A DNA stretch of 24,436 nucleotides from Verrucomicrobiota bacterium (GCA_023391285.1 JAEWBF010000138.1:1-24436), one strand, 5' to 3'. Counted from the stretch's first letter, positions 1-7,397 are shown. The notes: generated by a model not told the origin, from the sequence alone. Numbers and translations: made by a program.

Positions 1-66
1 TTCTCGTATGGTTGGCCGCGTGTCCCAACCGGGCCGCCTCACGCCTCCCTTCTCCTCCTCTCCCGA

Positions 67-234
67 ATGTCCGCCCGCCCTCATCCGCCCACGCCGCATC
101 CCGCCGTCCCCCCCGACAACGACGACCCCGCCGTCCCCGGCTTCCACACGTGGCGCGGCGTTTACCTTTTCGTCCTCGGCACGTTCGCCGCCATCGTCGC
201 CGCGCTCACCCTTTTCACCTGGGCTTACGCATGA
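67..234 (+). CDS. small single-helix membrane protein, likely partner of the symporter
   Basis: A 55-residue reading frame starts at ATG 67 and ends in TGA at 232-234, sharing ATGA with the start of the following symporter. The first ~28 residues are polar and proline-rich. Residues ~29-55 (WRGVYLFVLGTFAAIVAAL and on to TWAYA) form one hydrophobic helix that runs to the C-terminus. The 4-bp overlap implies translational coupling. Several solute/sodium symporters are known to be encoded with a small membrane subunit, so an accessory or stabilising role is a reasonable inference, but I do not recognise the family. The frame remains open upstream to the window edge, so an earlier start cannot be excluded. 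No clear Shine-Dalgarno sequence is visible. Confidence 0.6.
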   Translation: MSARPHPPTPHPAVPPDNDDPAVPGFHTWRGVYLFVLGTFAAIVAALTLFTWAYA

Positions 235-1949
235 ACCCGATCGATTGGCTCGTGCTGCTCGGAACGATGCTCGGCATCGCCGCCTACGGCACCTGGCGCA
301 CCCGCCACACCGACAATCTCAACACCTACCTCAAGGGCAGCGCTTCCACCAAATGGGGCACGATCGGCATCTCGGTGATGGCCACGCAGGCGAGCACGAT
401 CACCTACCTCTCGCTTCCCGGCCAGGCCTACGAAAACGGCATCGCTTTCATCCAAAATTATTTCGGCCTCCCGCTCGCGCTCATCCTCGTCTGCGCCGTC
501 TTCCTTCCCATTTACCGCAAGCTCGGCGTCTACACCGCCTACGAATACCTCGGCAAACGCTTCGACCAGAAAACCCGCCTGCTCGGCGCGTCCCTCTTCC
601 TCCTCCAGCGCGGTATCCAGGCCGGTATTACCATCTACGCGCCGTCCATCATCCTCGCTTCCGTCCTGGGCTGGCGTCTCGACCTCACCATCATCTTCAC
701 CGGTCTCCTCGCCATCGTTTACACCGTCACCGGTGGCAGCGCCGCGGTGAACCTCACGCAAAAATGGCAGATGGCCGTCATCTTCGGCGGCATGATCACC
801 GCCTTCTGCATCCTGCTCTACAAACTCCCGCCCGACGCCACTCACATCGCCGGCGCCATGGGCAAGCTCACGGCGGTCGACTACTCCCTCGATCCGCAGG
901 TCCGCTACACGTTCTGGAGCGGCCTGCTCGGCGGTTTCTTCCTCTCGCTTTCCTACTTCGGCACCGACCAATCCCAGGTGCAACGCTACCTCGGCGGCGC
1001 CCGCCTCCGCGAAGGCCGTCTCGGCCTCATGTTCAACGCCGTCCTCAAAATCCCGATGCAGTTCTTCATCGTGATGCTCGGCGCGCTGCTCTTCGTCTTC
1101 TATCAGTTCAGCCCGCAGACGCCCCTCGTCTTCAATCAAACCCACTGGCAACGCCACCTCGACGGTCCTCACGGCGCAACGTTCCGCTCCCTCGAACAAC
1201 GCCACGCGATCGCCCACGCCGACAAACAACAGAAAATCGAGGCCTGGGTCGCCGCGCGCGACTCCGCCGCCGAACCCGCCGCGCGCGCCGCCATGCTCGA
1301 ATCCCAGCGCACTTGGGAATCTCTCCGCCAGGAAGCCCGCACCACGCTTCAATCCGTCGACCCCGCCGCAAAAAAGACCCGCGACTCCGACTACGTCTTC
1401 ATCACTTTCATCCTCACTCAACTTCCCCACGGTGTGATCGGTCTCCTCATTGCCGTGATGTTCGCCTCCGCGCTCTCGTCCAAAGCCGGCGAACTCAACG
1501 CGCTCGGCACCACGAGCACGATCGATATCTGGCGACACTTCCGTCCGCTCGCCGAGCACGATGAACACCGCAACGTCCGCAACGCGAAATGGTTCACCGC
1601 CGTGTGGGGCCTCTTCGCCATCGGTTTTGCGCTCTTCGTCAGCTTCGCCGAAAACCTCATCGAAGCCCTCAACATCGTCGCTTCGATTTTCTACCCCGCG
1701 CTCCTCGGCGTGTTCATCGTCGCCTTCTTCTTCAAGCGCGTCCAGGGCTCCGCCGCGTTCTACGGCACCATCGCCGCCCAAGCCGTCACCATCGGCCTCT
1801 ACACCTACGGCAAACTCAATCCGTCCCACGAAATCGGATACCTCTGGCTCAACCCCATCGGCTGCGCCGCCTGCGTCCTCTTCAGCCTCCTCTTCCAAAC
1901 CGTGCTGCCCGCCAAACACGCGAACCCTCGCGAAAACCCGAATCCCTAA
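231..1949 (+). CDS. sodium:solute symporter (SSS family)
   Basis: This 572-residue multi-helix inner-membrane protein belongs to the solute:sodium symporter family (vSGLT-like, LeuT fold), which couples Na+ entry to uptake of a sugar or other small solute. ATG 231 is chosen because it gives a normal N-terminus (MNPIDWLVLLGTMLGIAAYG, first helix) and overlaps the upstream small gene by ATGA. The family core is visible: GTIGISVMATQASTITYLS near residues 43-61, a conserved GGSAAVNLTQKWQ segment, and SALSSKAGELNALGTTST around residues 413-430, where S416/S417 match the Na+-site serines. A hydrophilic stretch at about residues 297-385, rich in Ala, Arg and Glu, separates two helices and is longer than in typical members. 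The substrate cannot be deduced. No adjacent catabolic gene helps. Confidence 0.92.
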   Translation: MNPIDWLVLLGTMLGIAAYGTWRTRHTDNLNTYLKGSASTKWGTIGISVMATQASTITYLSLPGQAYENGIAFIQNYFGLPLALILVCAVFLPIYRKLGVYTAYEYLGKRFDQKTRLLGASLFLLQRGIQAGITIYAPSIILASVLGWRLDLTIIFTGLLAIVYTVTGGSAAVNLTQKWQMAVIFGGMITAFCILLYKLPPDATHIAGAMGKLTAVDYSLDPQVRYTFWSGLLGGFFLSLSYFGTDQSQVQRYLGGARLREGRLGLMFNAVLKIPMQFFIVMLGALLFVFYQFSPQTPLVFNQTHWQRHLDGPHGATFRSLEQRHAIAHADKQQKIEAWVAARDSAAEPAARAAMLESQRTWESLRQEARTTLQSVDPAAKKTRDSDYVFITFILTQLPHGVIGLLIAVMFASALSSKAGELNALGTTSTIDIWRHFRPLAEHDEHRNVRNAKWFTAVWGLFAIGFALFVSFAENLIEALNIVASIFYPALLGVFIVAFFFKRVQGSAAFYGTIAAQAVTIGLYTYGKLNPSHEIGYLWLNPIGCAACVLFSLLFQTVLPAKHANPRENPNP

Positions 1950-1959
1950 ACCTCTCCTC

Positions 1960-1985
1960 GTCATCCTGAGCGAAGCGGAGTTCAG
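1960..1985 (+). repeat. dispersed intergenic repeat, copy 1 (CTGAGCGAAGCG core)
   Basis: The core TCCTGAGCGAAGCG follows the symporter stop codon. A second copy lies at 2936-2960. About 50 bases after the core start, both copies also share GACGTCCGC. Sequences with this core are, to my knowledge, widespread between genes in several environmental phyla; their function is unknown. Confidence 0.6.
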
Positions 1986-2052
1986 CCGCAGGCGCTCAGA
2001 CATCCAGTTGGACGTCCGCATGCTATTCCACCCACCCGAAAAACGATCAGCT

Positions 2053-2080
2053 TTTCGCGCCCTTTCGCGTGTTTAGCGGG
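2053..2080 (+). repeat. triple 9-10-nt TTTCGCG-type repeat before the bshC-like gene
   Basis: Three degenerate units, TTTCGCGCC, TTTCGCGTG and TTTAGCGGG, lie in a row ending 15 nt before ATG 2096. A closely related triple repeat sits just before bshA (3840-3866). The shared placement suggests a common leader element or a common insertion preference. Confidence 0.5.
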
Positions 2081-2095
2081 CAATCAATTCCCCGT

Positions 2096-2863
2096 ATGCC
2101 TGCCCCCGTCATCTGCTTCGGCCAACAACCCTGCGGCTTCTTCCCGCGTCGTTTTCTCTACGCGAAATTCCAAACCGCCCGAAAACTCCAAGCCGAACTC
2201 GGCGGCGAAATCGTCTTCTTTTTCCACGACAGCGATCACGACCCTCGTGAAACCCAAACCACCCTTCGCCACCGCAAAACCAGCGAGCCGCTCACCTTCA
2301 ACTTCGCGTTCCTCAACAAACTTCAGCGCAAGTTCTCTCCGCTCTTCCTGAAACAGATCCCCCCCGGCTGGCGCGACAACACCGCCCGCCAACTCGGCGC
2401 CTATGCGCCGCCGCACCTCATCGAGCTCTTCAAGTCGGTCGAAGCCCCCAACGTCGCCGATTTCTGCCTCGAGATGTATCGCCGCCTCGGCCTTCTCGAG
2501 GGCATCCGCGTCGTCCGCTCCAGCGATCCCGCCATCCGTCGTGCCGCCTGCGATGTCTCCGATTGCTTCGTCGACGTGCCTCACGCCGGCGAAACCGTCC
2601 GCGCGCGCTGCACCGACGGCACGTTGAAACTCCACGAGGGCGGCGATCACTATATCACCCTCCCTCCCGTCAGCTTCACGAAGGATCAGATCACGCCCAC
2701 CCGCGACACCCGTCTCCGCTGGATGCAATCCGTCCTCCACTGCACGCACTACATCGCCGGCGCCGGCGAACAGGCCTACTTGAACAAAGCCGACGCCCCC
2801 GATATCACGTTCGTCAACCGCGATCCCATCGACCGCTCCGATGAAGCCCACATCGACTTCTAA
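2096..2863 (+). CDS. short BshC-like protein (putative bacillithiol cysteine ligase)
   Basis: This is a 255-residue soluble protein. BshC adds cysteine to GlcN-malate in the last step of bacillithiol synthesis and is normally about 540 residues. Landmarks resembling BshC are visible from end to end: FGQQPCGFFPRR at 8-19 (family pattern GQQ-G-GP), a following helix with lysine like the family's K-AI-LA segment, FHDSDHDPRE at 43-52 (family W-A-EDHDF-E), and FTKDQITPTRDTRLRWMQ then YIAGAGEQAYL at 194-229 (family FSPN-LRP-Q then YVGGPGE-AY). The C-terminal coiled coil and much of the middle are absent. The gene lies directly upstream of bshB1 and bshA, which supports the call. ATG 2096 is preferred over GTG 2069 because the conserved motif begins within ten residues of it. 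Function in this compact form is inferred, not demonstrated. Confidence 0.68.
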   Translation: MPAPVICFGQQPCGFFPRRFLYAKFQTARKLQAELGGEIVFFFHDSDHDPRETQTTLRHRKTSEPLTFNFAFLNKLQRKFSPLFLKQIPPGWRDNTARQLGAYAPPHLIELFKSVEAPNVADFCLEMYRRLGLLEGIRVVRSSDPAIRRAACDVSDCFVDVPHAGETVRARCTDGTLKLHEGGDHYITLPPVSFTKDQITPTRDTRLRWMQSVLHCTHYIAGAGEQAYLNKADAPDITFVNRDPIDRSDEAHIDF

Positions 2864-2911
2864 GGTAGGGCGCGTTGCCCCGCCCCGACGTGTCGGGGTC
2901 CCCAACGCGCC
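2864..2911 (+). repeat. nested hairpin repeat after the bshC-like gene
   Basis: The outer stem GGCGCGTTG (2869-2877) pairs with CAACGCGCC (2903-2911). The inner stem CCCCGAC (2883-2889) pairs with GTCGGGG (2892-2898). It begins one base after the stop codon and has no T-run. It is one of at least six GC-rich hairpins in gene gaps here. Confidence 0.65.
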
Positions 2912-2935
2912 GTCTAACGCCTCATCCGCCATTCT

Positions 2936-2960
2936 GTCATTCTGAGCGAAGCGAAGAATC
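2936..2960 (+). repeat. dispersed intergenic repeat, copy 2 (CTGAGCGAAGCG core)
   Basis: The core ATTCTGAGCGAAGCGAAG is the second copy of the element at 1960-1985 and is followed by GACGTCCGCGTGAG. It lies between the bshC-like gene and bshB1. Confidence 0.65.
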
Positions 2961-3013
2961 CACGCAGACGTCCGCGTGAGGACTCCCACTCCCCGACTCC
3001 GCTCAAACCCGCC

Positions 3014-3730
3014 ATGAAAACCGCCATCGATCTCCTCGCCTTCGGCGCCCACCCCGACGACATCGAATTCGGCTGCGGCGGCATCATCGCCCGCGAAACC
3101 TTCGCCGGCCGCTCCGCGCATTTCGTCATCTGCTCCCGCGGCGAATCCGCCTCCAACGGCACCCCGCGCGAACGTCTCCGCGAAACCACTACAGCCGCGA
3201 AGGACCTGCGCGCCACGTTCGAATTCCTCGAACTCGACGGCGACGCCCACCTCGAAATCAAAGCCGCCCACGCCATCAAACTCGCCGCCCTCCTCCGCCG
3301 CCATCGCCCCTCCATCGTCCTCGCGCCTTCGCTCGTCGAAAACCAACATCCCGACCACTGGCGCTTGGGAAAACTCGTTCGCGACGCCGCCCGCCTCGCC
3401 CGTTACGGCGGCCTGAAAGAACTCCGTCGCACGCCCGCCCACGCGATCGATCATCTTTTCTATTACTCCGTCACCGCCGACGCCGACCCGCGCGACATCA
3501 CGCCGATCTTCGTCGACATCTCCGCCCCCGAAGTTCTCGCCGCCTGGACCGCCTCGATGGACGCCCACGCGTCCCAACAAAAAACCCGCAACTACGGCGA
3601 ACTCCAACTCACGCGCGCCCGCCTCCACGGCCTCCGCGCCGGCGTCTCCCACGCCCTCCCCCTCTGGCCCAACGACCCTCTCGTCGTCCCCTCCCTCGCC
3701 CCCTTCACCGCCTCCACTCGCCGCTTCTAG
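3014..3730 (+). CDS. bshB1: bacillithiol biosynthesis deacetylase BshB1 (PIG-L/LmbE family)
   Basis: This 238-residue protein of the LmbE/PIG-L zinc deacetylase family removes the acetyl group from GlcNAc-malate to give GlcN-malate, step two of bacillithiol synthesis in the cytosol. The N-terminal LLAFGAHPDDIEFGCGG at residues 6-22 contains the AHPDD zinc and catalytic signature. CSRGESASNGTPRERLRET at ~42-60 matches the BshB1-type GE-SSNGT-E-R segment. ENQHPDHWRLG near residues 111-121 provides the further zinc-binding histidine. Length is typical for BshB1 (about 235). The ATG at 3014 gives the expected N-terminus. Position between the BshC-like gene and bshA supports the assignment. Other LmbE deacetylases act on other N-acetylglucosaminides, but the BshA neighbour makes bacillithiol the best choice. 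Confidence 0.88.
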   Translation: MKTAIDLLAFGAHPDDIEFGCGGIIARETFAGRSAHFVICSRGESASNGTPRERLRETTTAAKDLRATFEFLELDGDAHLEIKAAHAIKLAALLRRHRPSIVLAPSLVENQHPDHWRLGKLVRDAARLARYGGLKELRRTPAHAIDHLFYYSVTADADPRDITPIFVDISAPEVLAAWTASMDAHASQQKTRNYGELQLTRARLHGLRAGVSHALPLWPNDPLVVPSLAPFTASTRRF

Positions 3731-3734
3731 TCCG

Positions 3735-3815
3735 ATGGCCGCAAAGAGGCGCAGAAGGCGCAAAGAACCAACCAACTTCTCCGTTTTTGCGCCTTCTGCG
3801 CCTTCTTGCGGCCAT
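3735..3815 (+). repeat. large inverted repeat between bshB1 and bshA
   Basis: Left arm 3735-3764 (ATGGCCGCAA then GGCGCAGAAGGCGCAAA) pairs with right arm 3786-3815 (TTTGCGCCTTCTGCGCC then TTGCGGCCAT). The 30-bp arms differ at only two positions near the middle and enclose a 21-nt loop. It starts 5 nt after the bshB1 stop. It could act as a transcription barrier or be a non-autonomous mobile repeat. Four Ts lie in the loop side, not after the hairpin, so it is not a classical terminator. Confidence 0.8.
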
Positions 3816-3839
3816 TCCGTCGATCGAGCCGCATTTCCC

Positions 3840-3866
3840 TTTCGTGTATTTCGTGTTTTTCGTGGT
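3840..3866 (+). repeat. triple 9-nt TTTCGTG repeat before bshA
   Basis: Three contiguous units, TTTCGTGTA, TTTCGTGTT and TTTCGTGGT, end 9 nt before the bshA start at 3876. They are related to the triple repeat at 2053-2080. The T-rich, 9-nt period is unlike the surrounding C-rich DNA. Confidence 0.7.
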
Positions 3867-3875
3867 TCCTAACCC

Positions 3876-5012
3876 ATGTCCGTCCGCGCCCTAAAAATCG
3901 GCATCACCTGCTACCCCACCGTCGGCGGCTCCGGCATCCTCGCCTCCGCCCTCGGCGAAGAACTCGCGCGCCGCGGACACGAGATCCACTTCATCAGCTA
4001 CGAGCGTCCGTTCCGCATCTCCGTCGATGCCACTCACGTCTTTTTCCATCCCGTCGTCGTCAACGACTACGATCTCTTCAAATACCCCGACTACACGCTC
4101 CCGCTCTCCGTGAAAATGGCCGAGGTCTCACGCGACTTCGGCCTCGACATCCTCCACGTCCACTACGCCGTCCCGCACGCCACCGCCGCGATCCTCGCGC
4201 TCGAGATGCTTCCGCCGGATCGCCGCCCCAAACTCATCACCACCCTTCACGGCACCGACACCACGCTCCTCGGCCGCGATCCCGGCTACGGCCCCGCCGT
4301 CCGCCACGCCCTCATCCGCTCCGACGCCGTCACCGCGGTTTCGCGCTTCCTCGAACAGGAAACTCACCGCGTCCTCGGTCCCGACTGCCCCATCGAGGTC
4401 ATCCATAATTTCTTCTCCCCACGCCCGGTCACGCGCCCGCCCGAAACCATCCGCGCCGAACTCGGCCTCGCCCCCAACGAAATCCTCCTCGTTCACCTCT
4501 CGAATCTCCGCCCGGTCAAACGCATCGACCGCCTCCTCGAAACCATCGCGCGCATCGATCGCCGCCACGCGTTCAAACTCCTCATCCTCGCCGGCGGCGA
4601 CTTCTCCCCGTTTCAACTCGCCGCGCAACAACTCGGCATTTCCGACCGCCTCATCGTCCGCCAAAACGTCTTCGATATCGAAGACTACCTCAACGCCGCC
4701 GACATCGCTCTCTTTACGTCCGACTCCGAAAGTTTCTGCCTCGGCATCCTCGAAGCCATGGCCTTCCGCTGCCCGAGCGTCAGCACTGCCGTCGGCGGTA
4801 TCCCCGAAGTCATTACCCACGACGTCGACGGCCTCCTCGTTCCTTCCGCCCAACCCGACGATCTCGCCCGCGCCGTCGAATCGCTCATGACCGACCCCGC
4901 CAAACGCGAACGCCTCGGCCGCGCCGCCTGCGAAAAAGCCCGCTCCACCTTCTCCCCCGACGCCATCGTCTCCCGCTACGAGACTTTCTACCGCCACCTC
5001 CTGCAGCGGTAG
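3876..5012 (+). CDS. bshA: N-acetyl-alpha-D-glucosaminyl L-malate synthase BshA
   Basis: This 378-residue GT4-family retaining glycosyltransferase (GT-B fold) makes GlcNAc-malate from UDP-GlcNAc and L-malate, the first committed step of bacillithiol synthesis. The N-terminus KIGITCYPTVGGSGILAS at residues 7-24, followed by ELARRGHEIHFISYERPFR, is the hallmark of BshA rather than of general GT4 enzymes. HVHYAVPHA (~91-99) and TTLHGTDTTLLG (~126-137) match its acceptor-side loops. The C-terminal domain has LSNLRPVKRIDRLL and the nucleotide-binding EX7E region SDSESFCLGILEAMAF near residues 284-299, followed by GGIPEVI. Length is normal for BshA (~375-380). The gene is last in the bsh cluster and convergent with the downstream glycosidase. 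Confidence 0.95.
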   Translation: MSVRALKIGITCYPTVGGSGILASALGEELARRGHEIHFISYERPFRISVDATHVFFHPVVVNDYDLFKYPDYTLPLSVKMAEVSRDFGLDILHVHYAVPHATAAILALEMLPPDRRPKLITTLHGTDTTLLGRDPGYGPAVRHALIRSDAVTAVSRFLEQETHRVLGPDCPIEVIHNFFSPRPVTRPPETIRAELGLAPNEILLVHLSNLRPVKRIDRLLETIARIDRRHAFKLLILAGGDFSPFQLAAQQLGISDRLIVRQNVFDIEDYLNAADIALFTSDSESFCLGILEAMAFRCPSVSTAVGGIPEVITHDVDGLLVPSAQPDDLARAVESLMTDPAKRERLGRAACEKARSTFSPDAIVSRYETFYRHLLQR

Positions 5013-5033
5013 GTTGCGCGCTCGCCGCGCAAC
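5013..5033. terminator. perfect hairpin between convergent genes
   Basis: GTTGCGCG (5013-5020) and CGCGCAAC (5026-5033) form a perfect 8-bp stem with a 5-nt loop. It fills the whole 23-nt gap between the stop codons of bshA and the minus-strand glycosidase. No T-run follows, so a terminator role is inferred from placement only. It also resembles the other GTAGG-preceded hairpin repeats. Confidence 0.5.
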
Positions 5034-5035
5034 GA

Positions 5036-7339
5036 TCACTCCACCTCAAAAATCTCCACCAACGCCACGCCCGTCGCCCCGCCCGCGCCCGACAGGTGCA
5101 CCGAATAAACTCCCGGATCCAGCGTCACCAGCAACGCCGCATCCTTGCTCGTATCGCTTGCCAACGGTCCCGCGCCGATCTGCGCAAACACCGCCTTCAT
5201 CTCCGCCGAGCCACCCCAGTCGTTGTTCTCCGCCACTTGACTCGAAGTCCCGCCCGTCATCCGAAACAGCTTCAGTTGCGGATCCGCCAAAACACCCGCG
5301 ACTCCATCCCGTGACGCCAGCGTCGGCCCCACCCCGCGAATCAAAACCGTCTTCGGCCCGTCACCAGCCAACACCACGCCGGTAATCAACGTATCATCAC
5401 CCGCTCCCGCGACGGTCCGCGTCGAAAGCGCCTTCAACCGGCTGCTCCCGCCCTCGTCCGCATCATACGCCTCGACCAAAGCCACCCCCGCCGCGCCGCT
5501 CGTCGTCACGTGCGCCGTGTAAACTCCTCCCGCGATCTCTTCCAGCAACGCCGCATCCTTCGATCCCTGCGCCACCGCCGAAGCTCCCAACCGGCTGCGC
5601 GCCTGCAAAACCTCCGGCGAATTCACCCAGTCGTTATTCTCCGCTTCCACATTCCACGCTCCGCCCGTCAGCCGATAAACCCGCAGCAGCGGATCCGCCA
5701 ACGCCGTCGGCACACTCGCCGCAATTCCCGGACCCACGCCCTGCACCAGCACGCGTTTCCGCCCGTCCACCACAAAGCCCATGATCAAGGTCTGATCTCC
5801 CGTCCCCGCGCGACAACGCGCCGCCAGCGCCGCCAGCCGCGATGTCACATTCGCCGGATACAGCGTCACCACGTTCACCGAATACGGCGCCAGCGTTGTC
5901 GTGAAATTCCCATTCGCACTCGCCCGCCGCGCCGACCCCATCCCCAACTCGCGTCCGCCGCTCTTCAACCGCGCCGCTTCGTCCTGCGGTATCCCATAAC
6001 TCAATACCGGGGCCGCCGCATACGCCTGAAATCCGTTCACGTTCAGCGACACATTCGCCGCTTCGTTCGGGCTCTTGTTGATCAACAGCACCGACAGCCT
6101 CCCGTTTGTCCGCTTCGACGCATAGGCCGACACCAACGCCTGGTTGCTCGTCGCCTTCACGATCTGGTCTCCGCCGCGCGCGAAATTCCGCAGCAGCTTC
6201 ATCACCCAATAGGTCGGGTGCGGATCGTTCGTCACCGACCCCACCGCCGGGTCGTCCGTCGCGAGCACGCCATAATCTCCGTAGTTCCGCCACCCATACA
6301 GCGAGCTGCTGAAATTTCCCAGCAGCCGGCCGGCACTGTCTCGCGGCGGGCTGTTGTGCAGTCCCCACCACACGAAGCTCTTGAACTCCGTCTGCAGAAT
6401 CTGGCCGAAGCTATCCGCGTAAAACAATCCGTTCACCAAGCTCGTGCTCTGCTTCCCCGGCTCCGTCCACACCGAGTTATTCTCGGTCATGTGAATCTCC
6501 ACGGCCGCCCCCGCGCCGCCAAACGCATCGTTCACCATTTTCCGAATCGCCGCCGCATCCACCGCCCACGTCCGATTCGGTTCAAACATCGTTCCACCCG
6601 TCAATAATCCCGCATCGTTCTCTCCACCCGGCCCATAAGGGTAGCGGTGAAACACCACGTAATCCGGCACCGCCCCGATCGCCGCCAGCCGCGCCAACAC
6701 GCGCGTCGTCCATGAATCCTCCTCCGTCGGCACCGCCAGCACCACGACGCCAATCTTGATCGTCGAATCCTCCGCTTTCATCAGCGCCATGAACTTCTTC
6801 GCTTCATCCGCATACGTCTCCGGATGGTGCTTCAACGCATGGAGATCTTCCTCCCAATCCCCGTAGTTCTCGTTGCCGATCTCCCAATACTTGAACCCGT
6901 AACCTTTCTCCTTGTTCGAATACCGCACCCACGCCGCCGCCTGCTCCGGCGTGCCCGAACCATAGTTCGCCGTGATATAAACCTTCGCCTTCAACGCCAG
7001 CGCCACCTGCGCGAACTCGTCGAAGTCATTCGTCCATTCCCAATTGTTTAAATTCCTCGTGCCCGTCGCATAACTCCGGTTCGTCTGCCAATCGTAAGTG
7101 TTCGACGTCGACCCGCCCGGAAATCGCAGCGTCCGCACGTCCGCCGCCTTCAACAGCTCCAGCGTCTCCGGACTCATCAGCGCGTTGTCCCAAACCGCCG
7201 TGTTCAACCCGATCATCAGGTCGTCCACCACGCGCACCGTCTCGCCCGCAGTCACGCTCACCTGCACCTCCGCCGCTTCGACGCGCACCACCGCGCCGCA
7301 CACCAACGCCGCCGACGCCAACAATCGAAGGGGTAACAT
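5036..7339 (-). CDS. secreted GH51-like alpha-L-arabinofuranosidase with two C-terminal repeats
   Basis: A 767-residue exported glycoside hydrolase of clan GH-A, closest to family GH51, which releases L-arabinofuranose from plant polysaccharides. A signal peptide is clear (MLPLRLLASAALVCGAVV, cleavage near VEA-AE at ~20-24), and this decides start ATG 7339; the frame stays open further upstream. LRFPGGSTSNTYDW at 71-84 matches the GH51 LRYPGGN-YDW motif. YWEIGNENYGDW carries the acid/base E157, and EIHMTENNSVW carries the likely nucleophile E286. Residues ~400-495 form a beta domain. Two tandem ~133-residue repeats follow (500-632 and 633-767), each with SRL-AL, GVGP, ADP, NNDW, SKDAALL and GVALVE. 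From memory such repeats are common in verrucomicrobial secreted proteins; they may serve surface display or sorting. Exact substrate is uncertain. Confidence 0.85.
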   Translation of the reverse strand: MLPLRLLASAALVCGAVVRVEAAEVQVSVTAGETVRVVDDLMIGLNTAVWDNALMSPETLELLKAADVRTLRFPGGSTSNTYDWQTNRSYATGTRNLNNWEWTNDFDEFAQVALALKAKVYITANYGSGTPEQAAAWVRYSNKEKGYGFKYWEIGNENYGDWEEDLHALKHHPETYADEAKKFMALMKAEDSTIKIGVVVLAVPTEEDSWTTRVLARLAAIGAVPDYVVFHRYPYGPGGENDAGLLTGGTMFEPNRTWAVDAAAIRKMVNDAFGGAGAAVEIHMTENNSVWTEPGKQSTSLVNGLFYADSFGQILQTEFKSFVWWGLHNSPPRDSAGRLLGNFSSSLYGWRNYGDYGVLATDDPAVGSVTNDPHPTYWVMKLLRNFARGGDQIVKATSNQALVSAYASKRTNGRLSVLLINKSPNEAANVSLNVNGFQAYAAAPVLSYGIPQDEAARLKSGGRELGMGSARRASANGNFTTTLAPYSVNVVTLYPANVTSRLAALAARCRAGTGDQTLIMGFVVDGRKRVLVQGVGPGIAASVPTALADPLLRVYRLTGGAWNVEAENNDWVNSPEVLQARSRLGASAVAQGSKDAALLEEIAGGVYTAHVTTSGAAGVALVEAYDADEGGSSRLKALSTRTVAGAGDDTLITGVVLAGDGPKTVLIRGVGPTLASRDGVAGVLADPQLKLFRMTGGTSSQVAENNDWGGSAEMKAVFAQIGAGPLASDTSKDAALLVTLDPGVYSVHLSGAGGATGVALVEIFEVE

Positions 7340-7397
7340 GCCCCACAACTCACCATCCCCCGTCCCTCCGCGCAAAGAAAATCCCGCCCCCTCCATG

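Noticed and set aside
8..1564. 518-codon plus-strand frame overlapping the symporter
   Set aside because: Arg/Pro/His-rich out-of-frame translation of the symporter gene with no family features.
225..2021. 598-codon minus-strand open frame opposite the symporter
   Set aside because: Its Glu/Asp/Gly-rich low-complexity translation is what GC-rich coding DNA gives on the antisense strand; the symporter motifs on the plus strand are decisive.
2053..3866. CRISPR-like reading of the short tandem repeats
   Set aside because: Units are 9 nt, contiguous and without spacers; no cas genes are present.
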